From NCBI GenBank assembly GCA_002708145.1, contig PAOV01000027.1, positions 13,177 to 35,608 of the forward strand: 22,432 bases of DNA, read 5' to 3'. The stretch is from Chloroflexota bacterium. GTDB lineage: Bacteria; Chloroflexota; Dehalococcoidia; Lucifugimonadales; Lucifugimonadaceae. The position numbers were made by a program, and so were the translations under genes. Position 1 is the first letter of the stretch, and the number at the start of each line of letters is the position of its first letter. Shown one piece after another: positions 16,156 through 22,432 of this stretch. The notes beneath the pieces were generated by a model. That model searched no databases. It was not told the origin of the DNA and worked only from the letters and a program-made list of their open reading frames with translations.

Positions 16156-16666
16156 AAGCTGCCAAACAATTTAAATCGATACTATCAGGTATATTGTTCC
16201 TTCCATTTAAGTATAAAAGTTCAACAACAAACATTGCACAAACTACTTTCACCCCAGAGCTAGATATAAGTTGAATAGCTGCACTTAAAGTACCGCCTGT
16301 TGCTAATAAATCGTCAATAATAATCACCTTTTTTAATGATTTAAATGCATCTTCTTTACATTCTAAGCTAGATTCTCCATATTCAAGCTTATAATTAATA
16401 CTTTTTATTGGGGGTGGTAACTTTCCAGGTTTTCTAATTGGGATAAAAGGAACTTTTAATCTATTAGCCAATGGAGAACCAAAAATAAATCCTCTAGCAT
16501 CAATTGCAGCAATACAATCAAAATCTAGAGTCGAAGCATGATTTTCAAAACTATCTAAAACATAGTTCAAGGCCTGATAATCTCCAATTAACGGACTAAT
16601 GTCTCTAAAAATAATCCCAGGAGATGGGAAATCCAATATATCAGATATATATGATTTTATATTCAT
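16145..16666 (-). CDS. apt: Adenine phosphoribosyltransferase
   Basis: Salvages adenine to AMP with PRPP. The 173-residue protein has the PRPP-binding loop VIIIDDLLATGGT (114-126), the AIDARGFIFG segment (54-63) that contacts the substrate, and RKPGKLP (78-84), the flexible catalytic loop of bacterial Apt. The length is normal. The ATG has GGAA about six bases upstream. It is the first gene of a two-gene unit with the HAD protein and is divergent from recF across a 102-base gap, the second-longest gap in the window. Confidence 0.95.
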   Translation of the reverse strand: MNIKSYISDILDFPSPGIIFRDISPLIGDYQALNYVLDSFENHASTLDFDCIAAIDARGFIFGSPLANRLKVPFIPIRKPGKLPPPIKSINYKLEYGESSLECKEDAFKSLKKVIIIDDLLATGGTLSAAIQLISSSGVKVVCAMFVVELLYLNGRNNIPDSIDLNCLAAYEK

Positions 16667-16698
16667 GAAATTTCCAAACTAATTAAATCACAAATGCA

Positions 16699-16706
16699 AT
16701 TATAAT
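16699..16706. promoter_or_regulatory. Overlapping divergent -10 boxes between apt and recF
   Basis: ATTATAAT gives TATAAT on both strands (plus 16701-16706, minus 16704-16699). Predicted leaders are about 25 bases for apt and about 55 for recF. Further AT-rich -10-like strings between 16720 and 16745 could also serve recF. No -35 match is convincing. Confidence 0.45.
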
Positions 16707-16755
16707 CTTTATTATTTTGTTAATATATTATTAAAATATATATGTAAATAGTATT

Positions 16756-16771
16756 AGGATAAATCAAAATT
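16756..16771 (+). promoter_or_regulatory. recF: recF ribosome site and ATT start
   Basis: AGGA at 16756-16759 precedes an ATT codon (16769-16771) by nine bases. The frame is closed by TAA at 16760-16762, so initiation must occur after it, and no ATG, GTG or TTG exists in frame before 16901. Starting at ATT gives MYLSKIQILGFRNH, matching the usual RecF N terminus (MYL or MYI, then FRNY). An ATC at 16763 is the only rival upstream codon, with just three bases of spacing. Confidence 0.7.
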
Positions 16772-17935
16772 TACCTCTCAAAAATACAAATATTAGGATT
16801 TAGAAACCACATAAGTACAGAACTTAGCTTATCTGAAGGTTTAACTGTATTTTATGGAAACAATGGCCATGGAAAAAGTAGCTTACTTGAGGCTATTTAT
16901 ATGCTTTCGATTGCTAAATCGCATAAATCATCCAGCGATAAAGAAATTATTAATTGGAATACCTTAGAGGAAAGTGGGCACATGCAAATACTAGGAATTT
17001 CTAGGAATGAAGATATTACAACACAAGCGCAAATAGATATAGATGCCTCAAATAAAGATTTATCATTTAGGAAAGGGCTAAGAATTAATGGTATTAACTG
17101 CAATTCATTAGATTTTGTAGGGAATATCAATAGTGTTTTTTTTGAGGCAGAAGATATTGAGATTATATATGGAGGACCAAGTAAAAGAAGAAGGTATCTT
17201 GACATTCTTATAGGGCAGTCTATTCCTTCATACCTAAAAGATATTCAAAGATACAAAAAAGTAATAGCTCAAAAAAATAAACTATTGAGAAGTATAAGAG
17301 AAAGAAAATCTGATAAAAAAGAGCTAGTCTTTTGGAATGAGCGTCTGGCATATGAAGGATCAAAAATAATTGACTTAAGAAGAAAATCAATATCTTCTCT
17401 TAGTTCAAATTCAATAGTTCACCACTTAGAACTAAGTGGAGGTGAGGAGATTGAATTAAAATATAAAACAAAAATTTCCTCTTCAAATGAAGTCCAAAAG
17501 ATAGAAATTGAATCAATGTCTAATGAAGAGATTGAGTCTAAATTTTTGGAAACTTTGATTAGTAATACTGATAATGAGGTACGTCAAGGAATTTCAGTAT
17601 ATGGACCTCATAGAGACGATATAGAGATTTTATTCAATAACAAAATAGCAGGTAAATACGCATCACGAGGGCAAGCTAGAACTATAGCTTTTGCACTTAA
17701 ATTATCTGAGGCAATTTTTGTAGAAAATACTACTGGAAGAGTTCCGATTATTATTTTAGATGATATTCTCTCAGAACTTGACCCAAACCGCAGGAATTTA
17801 ATATTGGATATGTTTAAAAATTATCAACAAGTAATATTAACTGTTACAGAGTCTGAATTACTTCCGGATAAGATAAAAAAAGAATCAAATATTTATAATA
17901 TTAACTCTGGCAATGTAAAGAAAAAGTTATTTTGA
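16769..17935 (+). CDS. recF: RecF DNA replication/repair protein, ATT start
   Basis: An SMC-like ATPase that helps load RecA at gaps. With an ATT start it has 388 residues, normal for RecF. Walker A is GNNGHGKSS (30-38), followed by LLEAIYMLSIAKSH. The FFEAEDIEIIYGGPSKRRRYLD region (start near 124), YGPHRDD, the signature ASRGQA (298-303) and Walker B PIIILDDILSELDPNRR (from 326) are all intact. The first ATG (16901, residue 45) would remove Walker A, so it cannot be the true start. The gene stands away from dnaA/dnaN, its usual partners, and overlaps a sirtuin gene by four bases (TTGA). A rare AUU start would be expected to keep expression low. Confidence 0.93.
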   Translation: MYLSKIQILGFRNHISTELSLSEGLTVFYGNNGHGKSSLLEAIYMLSIAKSHKSSSDKEIINWNTLEESGHMQILGISRNEDITTQAQIDIDASNKDLSFRKGLRINGINCNSLDFVGNINSVFFEAEDIEIIYGGPSKRRRYLDILIGQSIPSYLKDIQRYKKVIAQKNKLLRSIRERKSDKKELVFWNERLAYEGSKIIDLRRKSISSLSSNSIVHHLELSGGEEIELKYKTKISSSNEVQKIEIESMSNEEIESKFLETLISNTDNEVRQGISVYGPHRDDIEILFNNKIAGKYASRGQARTIAFALKLSEAIFVENTTGRVPIIILDDILSELDPNRRNLILDMFKNYQQVILTVTESELLPDKIKKESNIYNINSGNVKKKLF

Positions 17936-18708
17936 AAAAAAAAATTAATCAAGTTGCAAAATTATTATTCGAGTCTAATTATGCTGTAGTTATGACAGGG
18001 GCAGGTATGTCGGTAGAAAGTGGAATACCTCCTTTTAGAGGAACTACAGGAATATGGACTAAATACGGTCAACCAAAAATGGATTCTTTTTCAGATTTTA
18101 AAAAAAACCCAACAAAATGGTGGGATGATAGAAGAAATTTAACAATAGATAAGCATATTATGGAACTTAGGGAATCCTTAAAAAATGCGAAGCCTCACCT
18201 TGGCCATTATAGCCTTTGTAAGCTTGAAAAAAATAAATACATAAAAAGCATAATTACACAAAATATTGATGGACTAGACTTAATGGCTGGTTCAAAAAAC
18301 GTTATCGAAATTCATGGAAATAGAAAAAGATTAAGGTGTCTTAGCTGTAACAAAAGAATTAATTTAGGGGAATATTTACCTGTTTATGCACCTGAACCAT
18401 GTGAAATTTGCGGTGGTACTGTTAAGTTTGACACAGTATTATTTGGAGAACCAATTCCAAAAGATATAATGGAAAAATCTAGGCAGGAGATTGATAAATC
18501 TGACTTAATAATTGCTGTAGGTACTTCTGCAACTGTAAGACCTGCAAGTGGGTTATTTTGGATTGCTAAATCTCAAGGAACACAAATCATTGAGGTAAAT
18601 ATTGAAAAAACTAAATTAACAACAATTTCAGATTTTTTTATAAGTTCTAAAGCCAAATCTTTTTTTGTTGATTTAGAGAACGAATTATTTGCTAATTCTA
18701 ATCATTAA
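17932..18708 (+). CDS. cobB: NAD-dependent protein deacylase (Sir2 family)
   Basis: Removes acyl groups from lysines, consuming NAD+. The 258-residue protein has GAGMSVESGIPPFRG (23-37), TQNIDGLD (109-116), the catalytic H128 in EIHGN, a four-Cys zinc site (C136, C139, C157, C160), KFDTVLFGEP and GTSATVRPA, so it should be active. The class cannot be settled, though the motifs fit a general bacterial CobB-like deacetylase. It starts at TTG overlapping the recF stop (TTGA, 17932-17935), and codons 2-4 are an A10 run. The operon with recF is unusual. It ends inside the convergent glycosyltransferase, with a 24-base overlap. Confidence 0.94.
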   Translation: MKKKINQVAKLLFESNYAVVMTGAGMSVESGIPPFRGTTGIWTKYGQPKMDSFSDFKKNPTKWWDDRRNLTIDKHIMELRESLKNAKPHLGHYSLCKLEKNKYIKSIITQNIDGLDLMAGSKNVIEIHGNRKRLRCLSCNKRINLGEYLPVYAPEPCEICGGTVKFDTVLFGEPIPKDIMEKSRQEIDKSDLIIAVGTSATVRPASGLFWIAKSQGTQIIEVNIEKTKLTTISDFFISSKAKSFFVDLENELFANSNH

Positions 18709-19413
18709 TAGCTTATACAAAGCTTCTAATATTATACTAAATGACATTTTTGACTTACCTAATTTTCTATCAATGAATACATAAGGATGCTCAATTATTT
18801 TAAATTGTTTTTTTTGACATCTATAAGCTACTTCGGACTGGAAACCAAAACCTTTTAATTTTAATTGAGACAAGATAACTTTATCAAAGACATGGCTATT
18901 GTAACCCTTAAATCCTGATGTAGCATCTCGAACTTTCAATCCCATCAATAGCCTTATGCCAAAATTACCAAAAGAGCTTATTGATTTTCTTAGTAAACTC
19001 CAATTTGGGTCTACACTACCATTGTCTATATACCTGGACCCTACAACAATATCCGAACTATTTAGCAAATAATTAATTTTTAATATTTCTTTAGGAGGAT
19101 GAGAAAAATCTGCATCCATTTGGATGATTTTTCTAGCTTTACTTTCAATAGCGCATCTGAAACCTTCAACATAGGCGGTACCTAATCCCATTTTTTCTTC
19201 TCTGTGAATAACTTTAAAAAAGCCTGGAAATTCATTAGATATTTTATCTGCAATTTTGCCTGTACCATCAGGAGAACCATCATCGATAATTATAAACCCA
19301 ATATTATTAATACCTAAACTTGATATTTCCTTAACTATCTTAGGCAAGTTATCTGCCTCATTATATGTAGGAATAACAATGATTGTTTCTATAAAATGCT
19401 GAGAGTTAATCAT
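18685..19413 (-). CDS. Polyprenol-phosphate mannosyltransferase-like GT2 (DPM1 type)
   Basis: A family-2 glycosyltransferase of 242 residues that by homology transfers a sugar, probably mannose from GDP-mannose, to a polyprenyl phosphate on the cytoplasmic membrane. Motifs: VIPTYNEADNLP (13-24), IDDGSPDGTG (43-52), GLGTAYVEGF, MDADFSHPP (99-107), VGSRY, DATSGFKGY and FIDRKLGKSKMS, close to the DPM1 pattern. No membrane helix follows, as in single-domain DPM1. The ATG is eight bases inside the end of the upstream GT gene, with GAGG nine bases before it across an A9 run. The last 24 bases overlap the sirtuin gene. The donor sugar is inferred, not shown. Confidence 0.88.
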   Translation of the reverse strand: MINSQHFIETIIVIPTYNEADNLPKIVKEISSLGINNIGFIIIDDGSPDGTGKIADKISNEFPGFFKVIHREEKMGLGTAYVEGFRCAIESKARKIIQMDADFSHPPKEILKINYLLNSSDIVVGSRYIDNGSVDPNWSLLRKSISSFGNFGIRLLMGLKVRDATSGFKGYNSHVFDKVILSQLKLKGFGFQSEVAYRCQKKQFKIIEHPYVFIDRKLGKSKMSFSIILEALYKLLMIRISK

Positions 19414-19427
19414 TTTTTTTTACCTCT
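19406..19427 (-). other. Glycosyltransferase gene junction with A9 slippery run
   Basis: On the coding strand GAGG (19426-19423) is followed by an A9 run (19421-19413), whose last A is the first base of the downstream ATG. The upstream gene ends eight bases into the downstream one. Omission of one A during transcription would join the two reading frames without a stop. The same GAGG is the ribosome site for normal initiation. Confidence 0.5.
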
Positions 19428-20152
19428 AAGTTTCGATACTTTCCTAAAAAACTATTTAGCCCTATCTTAAATACATCAATTACAGCTAGAAAGCCCTTAA
19501 CTAAAGTCATTTTTGAACCTTCTTTATAATACCAACTAATTGGGATTTCTCGAATAGTAAACCCTGATTGCCTAGCAATTACTAAAATCTCAACATCAAA
19601 GGCCCACCCATTAAATGACTGATTAGAAAATAAAATATTAGATGACTTTTTAGAAAACAACTTAAATCCACATTGAGTGTCTTGTATACCTCTTAGTGTA
19701 AAAATTTTTACCGCGTGATTAAACAGCCTTCCTTTAATATGTCTAATAAATGGCTCATTAAATCTTTTAGATCCATCAACTTCTCTTGATGCTATATAAA
19801 TATCATGTGTGGGTGGCGCATCATCGGATAAAAATCTAGAAAAATTATCTATATCCATTGATAAATCAGCATCACATAAAAATTTCCACTCGCCCTTAGA
19901 TTCATTCATACCTTTTCTTACAGCTGAACCTTTTCCCTGATGATCTAACTCTAGCAGTTTAATTCTAAAATCATTTTTAATTAAATTTGAAACTATTTTA
20001 CAAGTAGAATCAATTGATCCATCATCTACTACAACAATCTCCCAATTATAAGAACATTTTGAGAAATATCTAACTAACTTAGATATAGTTCTTTCTATCC
20101 TTAGTTCCTCATTATATGCAGGAATAACTATACTTAAATATATATTTTTCAA
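19406..20152 (-). CDS. Polyprenyl-phosphate glucosyltransferase-like GT2 (ALG5 type)
   Basis: A second family-2 glycosyltransferase, 248 residues, resembling dolichyl-phosphate beta-glucosyltransferases (ALG5), which load glucose from UDP-glucose onto a lipid phosphate. Motifs: VIPAYNEELRI (9-19), VVDDGS (41-46), HQGKGSAVRKGM (71-82), CDADLS (93-98, metal binding), ASRE and DTQCGFKLF (158-166). No membrane span is evident. The start is TTG (20152-20150) with AAGG about nine bases upstream. It lies 19 bases after lysC and overlaps the DPM1-like gene by eight bases, so the two lipid-linked sugar donors are made together. The sugar is inferred from the family. Confidence 0.88.
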   Translation of the reverse strand: MKNIYLSIVIPAYNEELRIERTISKLVRYFSKCSYNWEIVVVDDGSIDSTCKIVSNLIKNDFRIKLLELDHQGKGSAVRKGMNESKGEWKFLCDADLSMDIDNFSRFLSDDAPPTHDIYIASREVDGSKRFNEPFIRHIKGRLFNHAVKIFTLRGIQDTQCGFKLFSKKSSNILFSNQSFNGWAFDVEILVIARQSGFTIREIPISWYYKEGSKMTLVKGFLAVIDVFKIGLNSFLGKYRNLEVKKND

Positions 20153-20171
20153 AAAAATTTACCTTATAAAT

Positions 20172-20651
20172 CTAGGGCTTTTCTAACTCAAATGCATCAT
20201 GTAAAGCTGTAACTGATTTTTTAATATCATTTTTATTTATTATTGTGGTTATTCTTATTTCAGAAGTAGTAATCATATCAATATTTACATTCAAGCTAGA
20301 TAATACAGAAAACATTTTTGCTGCATATCCCGGCGAATTCTCCATGCCTGTACCAACTATACTTAATTTTGCTAAATCCTTACCAGATTCAATCTCTTTA
20401 TAATTTATTTGGTCTAAGGAATTCATTAAATTAACTGCTCTGTCTAGGTTAGATTCAGACACGGTATAGGTAAAGTCCGTTGTACCGTCTGAACTTGTAT
20501 TTTGTACAATAACATCAATACTTATTCCTGCATCTGAAAGAGGCTTTAGAAGATCAGCAGCTATTCCTGGTTGATCAGTTACCCCCTTAATTGTGATTTT
20601 TGCAACATTTTTATCTACAGCTATACCAGTAACTGCTTTTCGTATTTCCAT
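20172..20651 (-). CDS. Putative aspartokinase beta subunit from an internal start
   Basis: An ATG at codon 250 of lysC (20651-20649) is preceded by AGGAG (20663-20659) at seven bases, a better ribosome site than most gene starts here. It would yield a 159-residue in-frame protein, starting MEIRKAVTGIAVDKN and made only of the two ACT domains. Aspartokinases of B. subtilis and C. glutamicum form alpha2beta2 enzymes with beta chains of about 160-170 residues made exactly this way, starting just before the same GIA segment. Expression here is inferred from the ribosome site and this precedent. Confidence 0.6.
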   Translation of the reverse strand: MEIRKAVTGIAVDKNVAKITIKGVTDQPGIAADLLKPLSDAGISIDVIVQNTSSDGTTDFTYTVSESNLDRAVNLMNSLDQINYKEIESGKDLAKLSIVGTGMENSPGYAAKMFSVLSSLNVNIDMITTSEIRITTIINKNDIKKSVTALHDAFELEKP

Positions 20652-21398
20652 ATTTGAACTCCTATAAATTAATGTACCATCTGTCGAAGAAAAAGAAGAT
20701 GCTACATATAAAGGCATATTATAAACCAACCCCAATTCTATAGATCTAGGGTTCATTTTTGCTCCTAAAGAAGCCATTTCTAACATTTCTTCAAAACTAA
20801 TTTTATCTAATTTTCTAGCATTATTTGAGATTCTTGGATCCGTCGTAAAGATTCCTTCAACATCTGTATAAATTTCACATCTTTCTGCATTTAGAGCAAC
20901 TGCTAATGCTACAGCTGTTGTATCTGAACCACCTCTACCAAGAGTAGTAACATCTCCTAAATCATTTAAACCTTGAAATCCAGCAACTACAACTACTGAA
21001 TTTTCACTAAGTTCTTTTTGTATTCTATTGGTGTTTATATCTGATATTCTTGCTGAACCATGAACAGAATTTGTCATGATTCCAGCTTGTGTGCCTGATA
21101 AACTTACAGCATTTTTACCTTTGGAAATTAGTGAAAGAGTCATCAGTGTAGAACTAACCAATTCTCCCGTTGATAATAATATATCCATCTCTCTAGTTAT
21201 TGTATTTGCATTAGAATTAACTTCGGACGCCAAACTGATTAGGTTATCAGTGGAATCTCCCATAGCTGATACCACTACTACTACCATATATCCTTGGTTC
21301 GTTTTTGAAATGATTTTTTCAGCTATTTTGCTTATATTATTAGTCGAAGACAAAGAGCTTCCACCATATTTTTGTACAACTAACTTATTTCTACTCAA
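20172..21398 (-). CDS. lysC: Aspartate kinase
   Basis: Phosphorylates aspartate, the entry step to lysine, threonine and methionine. The 408-residue protein has KYGGSS (10-15), FQGLNDLGDVTTLGRGGSDT (141-160) and YTDVEGIFTTDPR (177-189) in the kinase domain, then two ACT domains (about 265-330 and 345-405) with QNTSSDGTTDFTYTV, the usual effector-binding strand. Feedback control by lysine and/or threonine is expected. It starts at TTG (21398-21396) overlapping the thrB stop by four bases (TTGA), with GAAGG and AAGGA upstream inside thrB. The thrB-lysC order puts threonine and common-pathway genes in one unit. An internal ribosome site suggests a separate beta chain. Confidence 0.96.
   Translation of the reverse strand: MSRNKLVVQKYGGSSLSSTNNISKIAEKIISKTNQGYMVVVVVSAMGDSTDNLISLASEVNSNANTITREMDILLSTGELVSSTLMTLSLISKGKNAVSLSGTQAGIMTNSVHGSARISDINTNRIQKELSENSVVVVAGFQGLNDLGDVTTLGRGGSDTTAVALAVALNAERCEIYTDVEGIFTTDPRISNNARKLDKISFEEMLEMASLGAKMNPRSIELGLVYNMPLYVASSFSSTDGTLIYRSSNMEIRKAVTGIAVDKNVAKITIKGVTDQPGIAADLLKPLSDAGISIDVIVQNTSSDGTTDFTYTVSESNLDRAVNLMNSLDQINYKEIESGKDLAKLSIVGTGMENSPGYAAKMFSVLSSLNVNIDMITTSEIRITTIINKNDIKKSVTALHDAFELEKP
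20649..20663 (-). promoter_or_regulatory. lysC: Internal ribosome binding site in lysC
   Basis: AGGAG at 20663-20659 followed by seven bases and ATG at 20651-20649, in frame with lysC, at the junction of the kinase and ACT domains. Many genes in this window lack any recognisable Shine-Dalgarno, so a consensus site inside a gene is notable. Confidence 0.6.
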
Positions 21399-22303
21399 TC
21401 CTTCACCTTCGCTCCTGAATCTGATATGGGTATTACCATAGTTTTTCCGTTAATTCCAAAAGTTCTAGCCGTTTCCGACATTTCATACCCAATCGTATAT
21501 TCTCTTTTGTCAGACAACGCAATTATTGAAGATCCAGAGCCTGATAAGAAAGAGCAATAAGCTCCACCTCTTAAGGCTGCTTCAATTATATATGGCATAG
21601 CTTTATATGTTTTAGATCTTTGCTTCTGATGTAATTTGTCTTGGGTGGCAAATTTTAGTAGGTCATATTTTCCAGAACTTAATGCATTAACTAATAATGC
21701 TGCTCTACCAATGTTATGTACAGCATCTGTTCTAGATATTTTTGATGGTAAACTCATACGAGATTCATCTGTATTTAATATCATTTCAGGAATAAAGATT
21801 ACAGCATTAAGCTTTGATTTAATTTTAACTTTATCTATGACCCAACCATTTTTTTCATCCTTGATACCTATAGAACAGCCACCAAAAATTGCTGGAGCAA
21901 CATTATCTGCATGCCCCTCAATGTTAGCCGCTAATTCAAAAATTTTCTCATTTGAAAGTTTAGATTCTGAAAGATAATTTGCCGCTAATAACCCCGAAAC
22001 AATTGCGGCTGAGCTACTCCCCATACCTCTTGAGAAAGGTATTTTATTATTACAGGAAAAGTTTAGAGTAGGTACAGGTTGTTGAATTAAATCATAGACT
22101 GACTTAATTCCTATGTAAACTAGGTTAGATTCATCCACAGGAAGTTCATGCTCACCTTCACCAGATATTTCAAAAGCAAAATTTCCTGATGAAACAGTTA
22201 ATTCATTCCATAAATCTAAGGCCACACCTATAGAATCAAAACCTGAGCCCATATTGGCGCTTGTAGCCGGAACTGTTACTGATATTTTTTTATTCTCATT
22301 CAT
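21395..22303 (-). CDS. thrB: Homoserine kinase
   Basis: Phosphorylates homoserine for threonine synthesis. The 302-residue GHMP-family kinase has PATSANMGSGFDSIG (12-26), the ATP loop RGMGSSSAA (92-100), EGHADNVAPA, and the C-terminal SGSGSS motif. The length is typical. It is first of a four-gene run (thrB, lysC and two glycosyltransferases); its stop overlaps the lysC start, and the lysC ribosome site lies within its last codons. No Shine-Dalgarno is seen before the ATG. A -10-like TATACT (22344-22339) would give a leader of about 30 bases. No attenuator-like leader peptide fits in that space. Confidence 0.95.
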   Translation of the reverse strand: MNENKKISVTVPATSANMGSGFDSIGVALDLWNELTVSSGNFAFEISGEGEHELPVDESNLVYIGIKSVYDLIQQPVPTLNFSCNNKIPFSRGMGSSSAAIVSGLLAANYLSESKLSNEKIFELAANIEGHADNVAPAIFGGCSIGIKDEKNGWVIDKVKIKSKLNAVIFIPEMILNTDESRMSLPSKISRTDAVHNIGRAALLVNALSSGKYDLLKFATQDKLHQKQRSKTYKAMPYIIEAALRGGAYCSFLSGSGSSIIALSDKREYTIGYEMSETARTFGINGKTMVIPISDSGAKVKD

Positions 22304-22338
22304 TTGGTATTTGATTATTTTTTTTATTCAACATTTAA

Positions 22339-22346
22339 AGTATAAT
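22339..22346. promoter_or_regulatory. Overlapping divergent -10 boxes upstream of thrB and the right-edge gene
   Basis: AGTATAAT reads TATAAT on the plus strand (22341-22346) and TATACT on the minus strand (22344-22339). It lies about 35 bases from the thrB ATG and about 67 from the right-edge ATG. A further plus-strand TATAAA at 22378-22383 is an alternative for the right-edge gene. The whole 109-base gap (22304-22412) is AT-rich and shows no other structure. Confidence 0.45.
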
Positions 22347-22412
22347 CATTGATACAAAAACTAGTATATGTATATGGTATAAAATTTTTAGGTAATAATA
22401 AAAGGATTGTTT

Positions 22413-22432
22413 ATGTCAAATGAAATAATTAT
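22413..22432 (+). CDS. Start of an unidentified gene (partial)
   Basis: ATG at 22413 is preceded by AAAGGA (22401-22406) at six bases, a good ribosome site. Only MSNEII is visible before the window ends, which is too little to assign. It is divergent from thrB. Confidence 0.5.

Noticed and set aside
16901..17935. recF starting at the first ATG (16901)
   Set aside because: This would delete Walker A and the first strand, which are clearly encoded in frame upstream.
21636..21977. Open frame antisense to thrB as a gene
   Set aside because: It lies wholly inside a well-supported homoserine kinase, shows no motif and has codon-shadow composition; the same applies to the antisense frames in lysC, dnaG, plsC, cmk, pheA and the HAD gene.
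1..22432. CRISPR array, insertion sequence, prophage, tRNA or rRNA
   Set aside because: No spaced direct repeats, transposase or integrase motifs, clover-leaf or rRNA-like stretches were found, and the gaps between genes are too short to hold them.

Overview
The window is a densely packed, very AT-rich bacterial chromosome segment (roughly 30% G+C by eye) carrying housekeeping genes. I see no insertion sequence, prophage, CRISPR array, tRNA or rRNA. The order rpoD-dnaG-dgt, a DUF1461/TIGR01906 membrane protein, tandem TrkA-like proteins and ALG5/DPM1-type glycosyltransferases suggest a Chloroflexota lineage (Dehalococcoidia or SAR202-like), probably a streamlined one given the tiny gaps, overlapping genes and low G+C. 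This placement is inference and was not tested by a tree.

Layout. Bases 1-2066 (+): the end of an unidentified protein, two TrkA/RCK-like proteins whose glycine loops have eroded, and prephenate dehydratase pheA. Bases 2071-10806 (-): a nine-gene run read from right to left: cmk, plsC, a glutaminase-less GlmS-like SIS protein, an MFS transporter, dgt, dnaG, rpoD, a DUF948-like protein and a YtxH-like protein. Bases 10840-11463 (+): cvpA. Bases 11468-14669 (-): mazG, lysA and the DNA polymerase III delta' subunit. Bases 14719-15402 (+): the DUF1461 protein. Bases 15403-16666 (-): apt and a HAD hydrolase. Bases 16769-18708 (+): recF and a sirtuin. Bases 18685-22303 (-): thrB, lysC and two polyprenyl-phosphate glycosyltransferases. 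Bases 22413-22432 (+): the first codons of another gene.

Functionally the genes cover replication, repair and transcription (DnaG, delta', RecF, RpoD), nucleotide-pool handling (Dgt, MazG, Cmk, Apt), the aspartate and aromatic amino-acid pathways (LysC, ThrB, LysA, PheA), and lipid or envelope work (PlsC and two lipid-linked sugar transferases).

There is no obvious new defence or mobile system. The points that stand out are in expression and gene architecture: recF almost certainly starts at an ATT codon 132 bases upstream of its first ATG; lysC has a well-placed AGGAG and ATG inside the gene that would make a separate regulatory beta subunit; an A9 run at the junction of the two glycosyltransferases could fuse them by slippage; every divergent gap contains overlapping, oppositely oriented -10 boxes; and TTG starts are common.
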